Of a DNA stretch of 33,093 nt, positions 15,401 through 22,175 are shown piece by piece. The notes under the pieces were generated by a model. It saw only the letters and a list, made by a program, of their open reading frames with translations, did no database searches and had not been told where the DNA came from. Both the position numbers and the translations under genes were made by a program. The stretch is from contig NZ_LIPP01000018.1 in assembly GCF_001418335.1 (NCBI RefSeq), positions 1 to 33,093 on the forward strand. The letters run 5' to 3'. This DNA is from Streptomyces aurantiacus (GTDB lineage: Bacteria; Actinomycetota; Actinomycetes; Streptomycetales; Streptomycetaceae). Each line of letters begins with the position of its first letter. The stretch's first letter is position 1.

Positions 15401-15640
15401 GAGGGCCACTCCGCGGTAGCCGCCTCCGAAGGAGGCGTCGGACACCGCCGCCTGAAGGGCCAGCAGAACCAGCACGAGCAGGGCGAGGGCGTCGCCGACG
15501 CCGCCCACCAGCTGGGCGCTCCACAGGCGCCTCAGCTGAGGTACGCGCAGCAGCGCCCGGACGGCTCGCTCGCGCGAATCCGCGACCAGGGCGTCGTCGG
15601 GGGCCGGATGGTGGGCCGTTGGCTGCTCGGCTCGCGTCAT
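12479..15640 (-). CDS. tmk: MFS-like membrane domain fused to thymidylate kinase and coiled-coil tail
   Basis: 1053 aa in four parts. Residues about 30-490: a 10-12-helix MFS-like transporter domain. About 512-712: complete thymidylate kinase, with P-loop E-G-G-D-G-A-G-K-S (Lys522), T-R-E-P-G and D-R-Y-I-D-S-S; it phosphorylates dTMP to dTDP. About 717-870: a long Glu/Arg/Ala-rich coiled coil. About 870-1053: disordered acidic/proline-rich tail with three D-E-T-A-V-L-P repeats. The MFS-TMK fusion is known in Streptomyces (from memory, SCO3542 is similar). What the transporter and coiled coil do for the kinase is not established; the fusion would put dTDP synthesis at the membrane. ATG start, with topA upstream behind a strong terminator. 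Confidence 0.93.
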   Translation of the reverse strand: MTRAEQPTAHHPAPDDALVADSRERAVRALLRVPQLRRLWSAQLVGGVGDALALLVLVLLALQAAVSDASFGGGYRGVALAVSAVFGARILATLLFGAVLLGPLTTLTSKDGPLDRRWTMVGADGVRAVLLIIAPLWIDWTPGNALAVLLVTAFVVGVAERFWTVCRESAAPALLPAPPLEGATVRPLPDHMDALRRLALRTGFVTAPLAAAALVVAGLLNNLLGAGLAWFDQHQAALASYVAAGLFAASLSVLTFLELPDTRTPRARSPLEGLRRPRTGSDIDKGRTGAVPLLVLACGAVAGAIAAAVAVAVLHAKDLGGGPVTYGLLVLALTGGVVIGIRTAARLLPSLSRRRLLALAIAFTGIALLAAGLVPDVTTVLLIAGLAGIGAGVAANTGHTLLDQEAEDYRRPRTTEHLHAVVRVFVAVGVLVAPLVAGAIGPHRLENGKFVFAHGGAAFTLILVGALLLPVAALVLAKADDRSGVPLRHDLRDALRGGDDPVQAPTDAGFFIALEGGDGAGKSTQAEALAEWIRAKGHEVVVTREPGATPVGKRLRSILLDVSSAGLSHRAEALLYAADRAEHVDTVVRPALERGAVVVSDRYIDSSVAYQGAGRDLSPTEVSRINRWATDGLVPHLTVLLDVSPEAARERFTEAPDRLESEPAEFHTRVRSGFLTLAAADPGRYLVVDAGQEPEAVTTVIRHRLDVVLPLSEAEITAKEEARKAAEEEARRKAEEEAARKAEEERLERERQEQLAKLRAEEEERKQRELEEAQRREAERQAELARERAEAARVRAEQERARKLAEEKARAAEEERRRKQAEEEARLRAEAEERRLAERRKAEEALVRAEEARRAAEAAASAAATAAAAAVAADAAAVPTADPAADTDSGTDSGTDNESTVQTPVVTPTNASGGPADETAVLPQPPAPQGAADETAVLPPVREERGADETAVLPPVRDNRGGERENGPEDRVPPGYYRDEEPGFRPPPEAADTRDAARTRELPQVDAEGVPRRRARSDWAEETPLDDLPTLADELLGPRDDDEPDEGRGRRRR

Positions 15641-15691
15641 CCCGCCAGCCTATCCGGCCGGGCCCGGTACCCGAATAGGGCCCCGAACATG

Positions 15692-15728
15692 CGAACGCCC
15701 CCGACACCACATGGTGGCGGGGCGTTCG
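15692..15728 (-). terminator. strong hairpin terminator after topA
   Basis: CGAACGCCCC (from 15692) pairs with GGGGCGTTCG (ending 15728), with extra inner pairing of ACACCA with TGGTG. Stem of about 15 bp, loop of a few nt, located between the topA stop and the tmk start. No T-run. Confidence 0.85.
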
Positions 15729-15797
15729 TTCGGCGAACCGAAGGTGAAGAACTCGGTCCACCCTCGGACCGTCCTCGACCGGAAATGAAGAGCAGGG

Positions 15798-18665
15798 TCA
15801 GTCCTCGGTCGGCGCCTTGGCGGCCGAGGTCTTCTTCGCGGGCGCCTTCTTCGTGGCCGTCTTCTTGGCGGTGGTGGTCTTCTTGGCCGCCGTCGTCGTG
15901 GCCGCTGTCTTCTTTGCCGCGGTCTTCTTCGCCGGCGCCTTCTTGGCGGGGGCCTTCTTCGCCGCCTTCTTGGCAGTCTTCTTGGCCGGCGCCTTCGCCC
16001 GCTTCTCCGCGAGCAGTTCGAAGCCCCGCTCCGGGGTGATCTCCTCGACGCTGTCGTCCGACCGCAGGGTCGCGTTGGTCTCGCCGTCGGTGACGTACGC
16101 GCCGAAGCGGCCGTCCTTGACGACGACCGGCTGCCCGCTGACGGGGTCGGCGCCGAGCTCCTTCAGCGGCGGCTTGGCGGCTGCGCGGCCGCGCTGCTTG
16201 GGCTGCGCGTAGATCGCCAGGGCCTCGTCGAGGGTGATCGTGAAGAGCTGGTCCTCGCTCGTCAGGGAGCGCGAGTCGGTGCCCTTCTTCAGGTACGGGC
16301 CGTAGCGGCCGTTCTGCGCGGTGATCTCCACGCCCTCGGCGTCCTTGCCGACGACGCGCGGCAGCGACATCAGCTTGAGCGCGTCCTGGAGCGTGACCGT
16401 GTCCAGGGACATCGTTTTGAAGAGCGAGGCCGTACGCGGCTTCACGGCGTTCTTGCCGGTCCTCGGGGTGCCCTCGGGGAGCACCTCGGTGACGTACGGG
16501 CCATAGCGGCCGTCCCTGGCGATGATCTGGTGGCCGGACTCCGGGTCGGCGCCCAGCTCGAAGTCACCGCTCGGCTTGGCGAGCAGCTCCTCCGCGAGCT
16601 CGACGGTCAGCTCGTCGGGAGCCAGGTCCTCGGGCACGTCGGCGCGCTGGTGGTTCTCGGAGTCCTTCTCACCGCGCTCGACGTACGGGCCGTAGCGGCC
16701 GACGCGCAGCTTGATGTCGCTGTCCTCCACGGAGAACGACGACACCTCGCGGGCGTCGATGGCACCGAGGTCGGTGACGAGCTCCTTGAGACCGCCGAGG
16801 TGGTCCCCGTCGCCGTTGCCGGCCTCCGCGGCGCCCGAGGTGTCCCCCGCTCCGTCCCCTACACCGTCGCCCACGCCGAAGTAGAAGCGCCTGAGCCACG
16901 GCACGGACCGGGCCTCGCCCCGCGCGATGCGGTCGAGGTCGTCCTCCATCCTGGCCGTGAAGTCGTAGTCGACGAGCCGCCCGAAGTGCTTCTCCAGCAG
17001 GTTGACCACGGCGAAGGACAGGAAGGAGGGCACGAGGGCCGTCCCCTTCTTGAACACATAGCCGCGGTCGAGGATCGTGCCGATGATCGACGCGTACGTC
17101 GACGGGCGGCCGATCTCGCGCTCCTCCAGCTCCTTGACCAGGCTGGCCTCGGTGTAGCGGGCCGGGGGCTTGGTCGCGTGGCCGTCGACCGAGATCTCCT
17201 CGGCGGACAGCGGGTCGCCCTCGCCGACCTGCGGGAGGCGGCGCTCGCGGTCGTCCAGCTCGGCGTTCGGGTCGTCCGCGCCCTCGACGTACGCCTTCAG
17301 GAAGCCGTGGAAGGTGATGGTCTTGCCGGACGCGCTGAACTCGGCGTCCCGGCCGTCGGAGGCCGCGCCCGCGATCTTCACGGTGACGGAGTTGCCGACC
17401 GCGTCCTTCATCTGGGAGGCGACGGTCCGCTTCCAGATCAGCTCGTACAGCCTGAACTGGTCACCGGTCAGACCCGTCTCGGCCGGCGTACGGAAACGGT
17501 CGCCGGAGGGGCGGATCGCCTCGTGCGCCTCCTGCGCGTTCTTGACCTTCCCGGCGTACGTACGCGGCTTGTCCGGCAGGTAGTTCGCGCCGTAGAGCTG
17601 CGTGACCTGCGCCCGGGCCGCGGTGATCGCGGTGTCCGAGAGGGTCGTGGAGTCCGTACGCATGTAGGTGATGAAGCCGTTCTCGTACAGCTTCTGCGCC
17701 ACCTGCATCGTGGCCTTGGCGCCGAAGCCGAGCTTGCGGCTGGCCTCCTGCTGGAGGGTCGTCGTACGGAACGGCGCGTACGGCGAGCGTCGGTACGGCT
17801 TCGACTCGACGGAGCGTACGGAGAAGTTCGTGTTCTCCAGGGCGGCGGCGAGCGCGCGGGCGTTCGTCTCGTCCAGGTGGAGCGTGTTCGCGCCCTTGAT
17901 CTGGCCGAGCGAGTCGAAGTCGCGGCCCTGGGCGACGCGCTTGCCGTCGACCGCGGTCAGCCGGGCGACCAGGTTCGACGGGTCGCTCCTGTCGCCTGCG
18001 CGGCCGGTGCCGAAGGTGCCGGTGAGGTCCCAGTACTCGGCGGAGCGGAAGGCGATGCGCTCGCGCTCCCGCTCGACGACGAGGCGGGTCGCCACGGACT
18101 GGACGCGGCCCGCCGACAGCCGCGGCATGACCTTCTTCCAGAGGACCGGCGAGACCTCGTAGCCGTAGAGGCGGTCGAGGATGCGGCGGGTCTCCTGGGC
18201 GTCGACCATGCGCTGGTTGAGCTCGCGCGGGTTGGCGACGGCGCTGCGGATCGCGTCCTTGGTGATCTCGTGGAAGACCATCCGGTGGACGGGGACCTTG
18301 GGCTTGAGGACCTCAAGGAGGTGCCACGCGATGGCCTCGCCCTCGCGGTCCTCATCGGTGGCGAGGAAGAGCTCGTCGGAATCCTTCAGCAGGTCCTTGA
18401 GCTTCTTGACCTGGGCCCTCTTGTCAGCGTTGACCACGTAGATCGGCTGGAAGTCGTTCTCGACGTCCACGCCGAGGCGGCGCACCTCGCCGGTGTACTG
18501 CTCGGGCACCTCCGCGGCGCCGTTGGGGAGGTCGCGGATGTGCCCGACACTCGCTTCGACGACGTATCCGGGGCCGAGATAGCCCTTGATCGTCTTCGCC
18601 TTGGCAGGCGACTCGACGATGACGAGTCGGCGGCCGCCGTGTGCGGTCTCGCTGGTCGGGGACAA
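15798..18665 (-). CDS. topA: DNA topoisomerase I with lysine-rich C-terminal tail
   Basis: 955 aa from TTG 18665. Type IA topoisomerase that relaxes negative supercoils by cutting one strand. TOPRIM domain: R-L-V-I-V-E-S-P-A-K-A-K-T-I near the N-terminus and A-T-D-E-D-R-E-G-E-A-I-A-W-H. Active tyrosine Tyr334 in FITYMRTDS. The C-terminal half has several G-R-Y-G-P-Y repeats in place of zinc fingers, then an Ala/Lys tail (about 895-955) of K-K-A/A-K-K repeats. Such tails in actinobacterial TopA are known to bind DNA and raise processivity. A Gly/Asp-rich insert (D-G-V-G-D-G-A-G-D) lies near residue 605. TTG is chosen because GGAGAG is 10 nt upstream and the family starts at S-P-T-S-E-T; an ATG at 18707 would add 14 residues. 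Confidence 0.97.
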   Translation of the reverse strand: MSPTSETAHGGRRLVIVESPAKAKTIKGYLGPGYVVEASVGHIRDLPNGAAEVPEQYTGEVRRLGVDVENDFQPIYVVNADKRAQVKKLKDLLKDSDELFLATDEDREGEAIAWHLLEVLKPKVPVHRMVFHEITKDAIRSAVANPRELNQRMVDAQETRRILDRLYGYEVSPVLWKKVMPRLSAGRVQSVATRLVVERERERIAFRSAEYWDLTGTFGTGRAGDRSDPSNLVARLTAVDGKRVAQGRDFDSLGQIKGANTLHLDETNARALAAALENTNFSVRSVESKPYRRSPYAPFRTTTLQQEASRKLGFGAKATMQVAQKLYENGFITYMRTDSTTLSDTAITAARAQVTQLYGANYLPDKPRTYAGKVKNAQEAHEAIRPSGDRFRTPAETGLTGDQFRLYELIWKRTVASQMKDAVGNSVTVKIAGAASDGRDAEFSASGKTITFHGFLKAYVEGADDPNAELDDRERRLPQVGEGDPLSAEEISVDGHATKPPARYTEASLVKELEEREIGRPSTYASIIGTILDRGYVFKKGTALVPSFLSFAVVNLLEKHFGRLVDYDFTARMEDDLDRIARGEARSVPWLRRFYFGVGDGVGDGAGDTSGAAEAGNGDGDHLGGLKELVTDLGAIDAREVSSFSVEDSDIKLRVGRYGPYVERGEKDSENHQRADVPEDLAPDELTVELAEELLAKPSGDFELGADPESGHQIIARDGRYGPYVTEVLPEGTPRTGKNAVKPRTASLFKTMSLDTVTLQDALKLMSLPRVVGKDAEGVEITAQNGRYGPYLKKGTDSRSLTSEDQLFTITLDEALAIYAQPKQRGRAAAKPPLKELGADPVSGQPVVVKDGRFGAYVTDGETNATLRSDDSVEEITPERGFELLAEKRAKAPAKKTAKKAAKKAPAKKAPAKKTAAKKTAATTTAAKKTTTAKKTATKKAPAKKTSAAKAPTED

Positions 18666-19225
18666 CTTCGCTCTTCTCTCCGGTCGACGCAGGGGGTCTC
18701 TCCCCAAGCCTGGAACCCGGGGTTCGGGTCATGCTGACGCTGCGGAGTGTGACGGTACATCCCGCCCCCGTGTCAAACGGGAAAAGCCCGCAACGGCCAC
18801 TCGAACGGTAACCCGACTCCCGCCATTCCTGCCGCCCGGAGTGCCGACCTGCCGTTTCCACCGCATCCGGAGCGTGACTTCTCAATTACCGGAGAGGGGC
18901 GGACCTGATACCGGAGAGGGGCGGTTCCGACCGGCGTCGATCTTGTCCGCGTCCGCCACGGAACAGTTTTTCCCGGCCGGACGGGAGGGTCGTTTCCCGG
19001 ACGACGGAGGTGGCGTCTCCCGGACGCGTAGGACGGCGTTTGCCGGGCAGCGGAGCGGCGTTGGGCGGGCGGCGGGGGCGGAATCGGGCGCTGTTCGGCG
19101 CCGGCGCCCAGAGGCTCGGACGCTCGGCCGCACCCAGACACTCACGCGTTCCGGCGCCTCTTCACCTGAACACTTCTCGACGCTTCAGACACGCAGAGAA
19201 TGTGGGCGGTCGGACGCCCGGAAGG
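18666..19225. other. topA upstream non-coding region
   Basis: 560 bp with no convincing gene on either strand; open frames here lack ribosome sites and protein-like composition. It should hold the topA promoters, which in Streptomyces respond to supercoiling. The one clear structure is a 16-bp perfect direct repeat at 18887-18924. The part near 19060-19130 is an extremely GC-rich run. Confidence 0.6.
18887..18924. repeat. 16-bp perfect direct repeat upstream of topA
   Basis: TACCGGAGAGGGGCGG occurs at 18887-18902 and 18909-18924, start to start 22 bp, i.e. about two helical turns. It lies 222-259 bp before the topA start codon. The spacing suits a protein bound twice on one DNA face. Confidence 0.7.
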
Positions 19226-19423
19226 TCAGACGCGAGTGAAACACCACACGGCGAGGAGGACGGCGGCCACCCCGACGAAGCCCGCCACCGTCGCCGAAGC
19301 GACGGGGTTCACCTCGTGGGCGACGGGGGCGCGCTGCCTCAGCCGGACCGCCGTCCACAGCAGCAGCCCCCCTCCGAACAGGGCGAACACCGCCCCTGTG
19401 AAGATCGCCGGTCCGCTCTCCAT
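19226..19423 (-). CDS. small two-helix membrane protein
   Basis: 65 aa from ATG 19423, preceded by GAAGGGG 6 nt upstream. Two hydrophobic helices (about residues 8-22 and 45-62) are separated by a short charged loop (R-L-R-Q-R-A-P-V-A-H-E). No enzyme motif. A small conserved membrane protein is expected at this place between topA and the methyltransferase in streptomycetes (recalled as SCO3544-like). Function unknown. A decaying 13-bp tandem repeat lies just upstream, in the region where its promoter should be. Confidence 0.75.
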   Translation of the reverse strand: MESGPAIFTGAVFALFGGGLLLWTAVRLRQRAPVAHEVNPVASATVAGFVGVAAVLLAVWCFTRV

Positions 19424-19441
19424 GGCTCGCCCCTTCGCCCT

Positions 19442-19493
19442 CGCGTGTCCTGCCCGCGTGTCCTGCCCGCGTGTCCTGCTCGCGTGCCCTGGG
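19442..19493. repeat. 13-bp minisatellite, four copies
   Basis: CGCGTGTCCTGCC repeated at 19442, 19455, 19468 (one change) and 19481 (several changes), 19-70 bp upstream of the small membrane protein start. Copy number probably varies among strains. The remainder of 19424-19671 shows no gene. Confidence 0.8.
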
Positions 19494-19671
19494 TCGGGAC
19501 GTTGGCACCTCCGGGAGACGGGGTCCCCAACCCGGGGTGAACGGAAGGCGGCCGGCTCCGTGCACGCCGATGCGGGGCGGTGCGCGCCGGTAGTGCGCGG
19601 GCTCACAGAGGTCTGGCTCCGAGCGGTCGGGCGCACAGCGGCCGGCCTCGCGGAAGCGGGCTCGCGGAGCT

Positions 19672-19688
19672 CGGCCTCACCGAGGCCG
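19672..19688 (-). terminator. candidate hairpin terminator after the methyltransferase
   Basis: CGGCCTC-ACC-GAGGCCG, 7-bp perfect stem with a 3-nt loop, 22 bp past the stop codon. No T-run. A short repeat CTGTCACCG follows the same area. Confidence 0.45.
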
Positions 19689-19710
19689 GGCTGTCACCGA
19701 GGCCTGGCTG

Positions 19711-21261
19711 TCACCGTGTCGCGGGCTCGATGAAGCCCTGCTCGACCAGCAGCCGGATCTGGGCCGGCGTCCGGTCGCGCAGCAGCACCGGGTCCTCTCC
19801 GACCAGCTGGGCGATGGCGTCCAGGATGTGCCCCGCGCTCAGCGTGCCGTCGCAGACGCCCGCGAAGCCCGCGCCGACCGTGTCCACCTTCGTGGCCCGC
19901 CGCATCCCTCGGTGCTGGCGCAGCACGACGTGCTCCGGGTCCTCGGCCCCGGGCAGTCCGACCTGCTCCTGCACGATCTCCCCGGCAAGCCTGAAGTGCC
20001 CTGCGAGCAGGGCGGCGTCGTCGTGCGCCCGCAGATAGTCCACCCGCTCGAAGTGCGCGCGCACGGTGTCGCCGAGCGGCTGCTCGACGGAGTGCGGCCA
20101 CTCCTCCAGTACGACCGAGGGCAGCTCCGCCCCCGACCCGCCGGCCCCCAACCTGTCGGGCCCCAACCTGCGCAGGGTGATCCAGCCGAAGCCGACGGCC
20201 TTCACCTTCCGCGCCTCGAACTCGTCCAGCCAGGCGTCGTACCGCGCCTGGTACTCCACGGGGTCGCCGTGGTGGTCGCCCGCGTCGCGCAGCCACAGCT
20301 CGGCGTACTGCGTGACGTCCTGGACCTCCCGCTGCACGATCCACGCGTCGCAGCCGCGCGGCACCCAGGACCGCAGCCGGTCCTGCCAGTCCTCACCCTC
20401 CACGTGCTGCCAGTTGGCCAGGAACTGCGCGTATCCCCTTTCGTTCAGACGGTCGCCCACCTCCTGAACGAGCGTGCGGCACAGATCGTCCCCGACCATC
20501 CCAGCGTCGCGGTAGGTGAGCCGGACTCCGGGTGAGATCACGAAGGGCGGGTTCGAGACGATCAGGTCGAACGTCTCGTCGGCCACGGGTTCGAAGAGGG
20601 AGCCCTCGCGCAGGTCTGCCGCCGGAGCGCCGGACAGGGCGAGCGTGAGCGCGGTGATGTGCAGCGCACGGGGGTTGAGGTCGGTCGCGCTCACGCGCGT
20701 GGCGTGCTGTGCGGCGTGCAGCGCCTGGATTCCGGAGCCGGTGCCGAGATCGAGCGCGGAGGCGACGGGTTCGCGCACGGTGATGCCCGCGAGCGTCGTG
20801 GACGCACCGCCCACACCGAGTACGACACCTTCGGCACGGCTGCCGATGCCGCCGGCCCCGCCGACCGCGCAGCCCAGGTCCGAGACGATGAACCAGTCCT
20901 CGCCGCCCGGCCCGCCGTACGGCCGTACGTCGACCGCCGCCGCGACCTCGTCCCCGCCGACGCGGGTCAGCCAGCCGCTCTCCAGGCAGTCCTCCACCGG
21001 CAGAACGCCCGCCACGCGCGCGTGCGGCACGGGCTGCTGCAACAGGAAGAGCCGCACGAGGGTTTCCAGCGGGGAGTCGCCCCGGGTGGCCCGGAGCGCG
21101 GGCACGGTCTCACTGCGGGCCAGCGCCGCGTACGCGGGGGCGCCGAGCAGGTCGAGCAGCCCGTCGGCGCTGAAGGACGCGCCCAGGAGGGCGTCCCGCA
21201 GCCGTGCGGTGATGTCGGTGCGGTCGGACGAGGGCAGCGGTGCCAGGCTGGTGTTACTCAC
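19711..21261 (-). CDS. class I SAM methyltransferase, HemK/PrmC-like
   Basis: 516 aa from GTG 21261. The central Rossmann methyltransferase domain has motif I D-L-G-T-G-S-G (Asp171), motif II around S-A-T-D-L-N-P-R-A-L and catalytic-type S-N-P-P-F (Asn237), which mark enzymes that methylate an amide or amino nitrogen (HemK/PrmC, RsmC, N6-adenine types). An N-terminal helical domain (1-110) and a long C-terminal domain (about 340-516, winged-helix-like) flank it, an arrangement common in actinobacteria (members annotated with DUF7059/DUF7782 domains). The substrate is unknown: release factor, ribosomal protein or rRNA are all possible. A true PrmC would be about 280 aa, so this is a distinct paralogue. 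No operon partner is obvious; the lipoprotein gene ends 106 bp upstream. Confidence 0.85.
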   Translation of the reverse strand: MSNTSLAPLPSSDRTDITARLRDALLGASFSADGLLDLLGAPAYAALARSETVPALRATRGDSPLETLVRLFLLQQPVPHARVAGVLPVEDCLESGWLTRVGGDEVAAAVDVRPYGGPGGEDWFIVSDLGCAVGGAGGIGSRAEGVVLGVGGASTTLAGITVREPVASALDLGTGSGIQALHAAQHATRVSATDLNPRALHITALTLALSGAPAADLREGSLFEPVADETFDLIVSNPPFVISPGVRLTYRDAGMVGDDLCRTLVQEVGDRLNERGYAQFLANWQHVEGEDWQDRLRSWVPRGCDAWIVQREVQDVTQYAELWLRDAGDHHGDPVEYQARYDAWLDEFEARKVKAVGFGWITLRRLGPDRLGAGGSGAELPSVVLEEWPHSVEQPLGDTVRAHFERVDYLRAHDDAALLAGHFRLAGEIVQEQVGLPGAEDPEHVVLRQHRGMRRATKVDTVGAGFAGVCDGTLSAGHILDAIAQLVGEDPVLLRDRTPAQIRLLVEQGFIEPATR

Positions 21262-21367
21262 CCGCCCATTGTGACGCGCGACCGGCGCCGAACGGGCGCA
21301 CCACTGCCACTGCGGTCCCCGGCCGCGGCGGTCGCCGGAGACCGCCGCGGGCCATCCTTGCCGAGGC

Positions 21368-21940
21368 TCAGCTCTTCGTCGCCGGAGCCGACGAGGACGC
21401 GCTCTTGCAGCTCTCCTGCTTGGCCATCGCCTTGCCCACGTCGCCCTCCTCCAGCTTCGCGAGGGCGTCGTTGCCGCTCTGGCTCAGCTTGTCCAGCTGG
21501 GTCGCGATCCCCTTGAGACCGTCGGCGAACTTCGCCTGGTTCTTCGTGTCGAGGCCGTCGACCTGCTTCTTGAGGTCGCCGTACGACGCGGAGATGGTGT
21601 TGAGCTCCTTGACGGCGTCCGTCTGCTTCTTCTCGCCGTCGTCCACGTCCGGCGCCCCGGCCTTGTTCACGGCGCTGCCGATCGCCTTGTAGGCGTCGGA
21701 CATGTCCTGGAAGGCCTGGGAGTCGGTCTTCTGGACGTCCGCCGGAGTGCTGTTGTCCGAGGTCTGCTTCTGGATCGCGGTGTTGGCAGCCGAGATCTTC
21801 TTCGCCTGCGGCTGCACCGCGTCACAGACCTGCTCGGCCCAGGAGTTCAGCTTGTCGCTGTTGTCGTCACTCCCGCATCCCGACAGCGCCAGTACCAGTA
21901 CCGCACCGCCGGACAGTGCGGCCGCGAGCTTCTTGTTCAC
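21368..21940 (-). CDS. small secreted lipoprotein, helical, unknown function
   Basis: 190 aa from GTG 21940. Signal peptide with lipobox L-S-G-C (Cys22), then G-S-D-D-N-S-D. The mature part is charged and helical (K-E-L-N-T-I, Q-L-D-K-L-S-Q, heptad-like spacing). Two more Cys (V-C-D-A-V near residue 41 and S-C-K-S near the end) could form a disulfide outside the cell. GTG is preferred because GGAAGGGA lies 8-9 nt upstream; the ATG at 21958 overlaps that ribosome site. Similar small lipoproteins sit upstream of the methyltransferase in other streptomycetes (from memory). No enzyme or binding motif is recognised. Confidence 0.82.
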   Translation of the reverse strand: MNKKLAAALSGGAVLVLALSGCGSDDNSDKLNSWAEQVCDAVQPQAKKISAANTAIQKQTSDNSTPADVQKTDSQAFQDMSDAYKAIGSAVNKAGAPDVDDGEKKQTDAVKELNTISASYGDLKKQVDGLDTKNQAKFADGLKGIATQLDKLSQSGNDALAKLEEGDVGKAMAKQESCKSASSSAPATKS

Positions 21941-22096
21941 CGGATTGGTCCCTTCCATGGCTCTCGGCCCCGGAACATACACGCCAAGTGGGCGACCCCA
22001 CCGTGACGAACATCCGTTTGGACCGTTATTGAAGCCATTTGCACCAAGCGAGACAAGGCTCACGGACAGGGCGTACGCGCAGGGCGGACGCACAGG

Positions 22097-22140
22097 CGGG
22101 CGGGCGGACGGCACGTCAGTACGCGCCGTCCGCCCGCCCG
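22097..22140 (-). terminator. very strong hairpin terminator after hppA
   Basis: Perfect 16-bp arms (22097-22112 with 22125-22140), all but a few pairs G-C, loop 12 nt, 36 bp past the hppA stop codon. The GGCGG repeats just beyond (22081-22096) could extend pairing. Confidence 0.88.
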
Positions 22141-22175
22141 TTGAGCCAGACCTGCTCAGGCGATGGCCCCGGGGG

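Noticed and set aside
12458..16039. 1193-aa open frame antisense to tmk and the end of topA
   Set aside because: Shadow frame; the Leu-rich stretch is the complement of the coiled-coil codons.
18666..18707. ATG start for topA at 18707
   Set aside because: The 14 extra residues do not fit the known family N-terminus, and TTG 18665 has a good ribosome site.
16530..18737. 735-aa open frame antisense to topA
   Set aside because: Shadow frame of topA; repetitive Asp/Val/Leu composition with no ribosome site.
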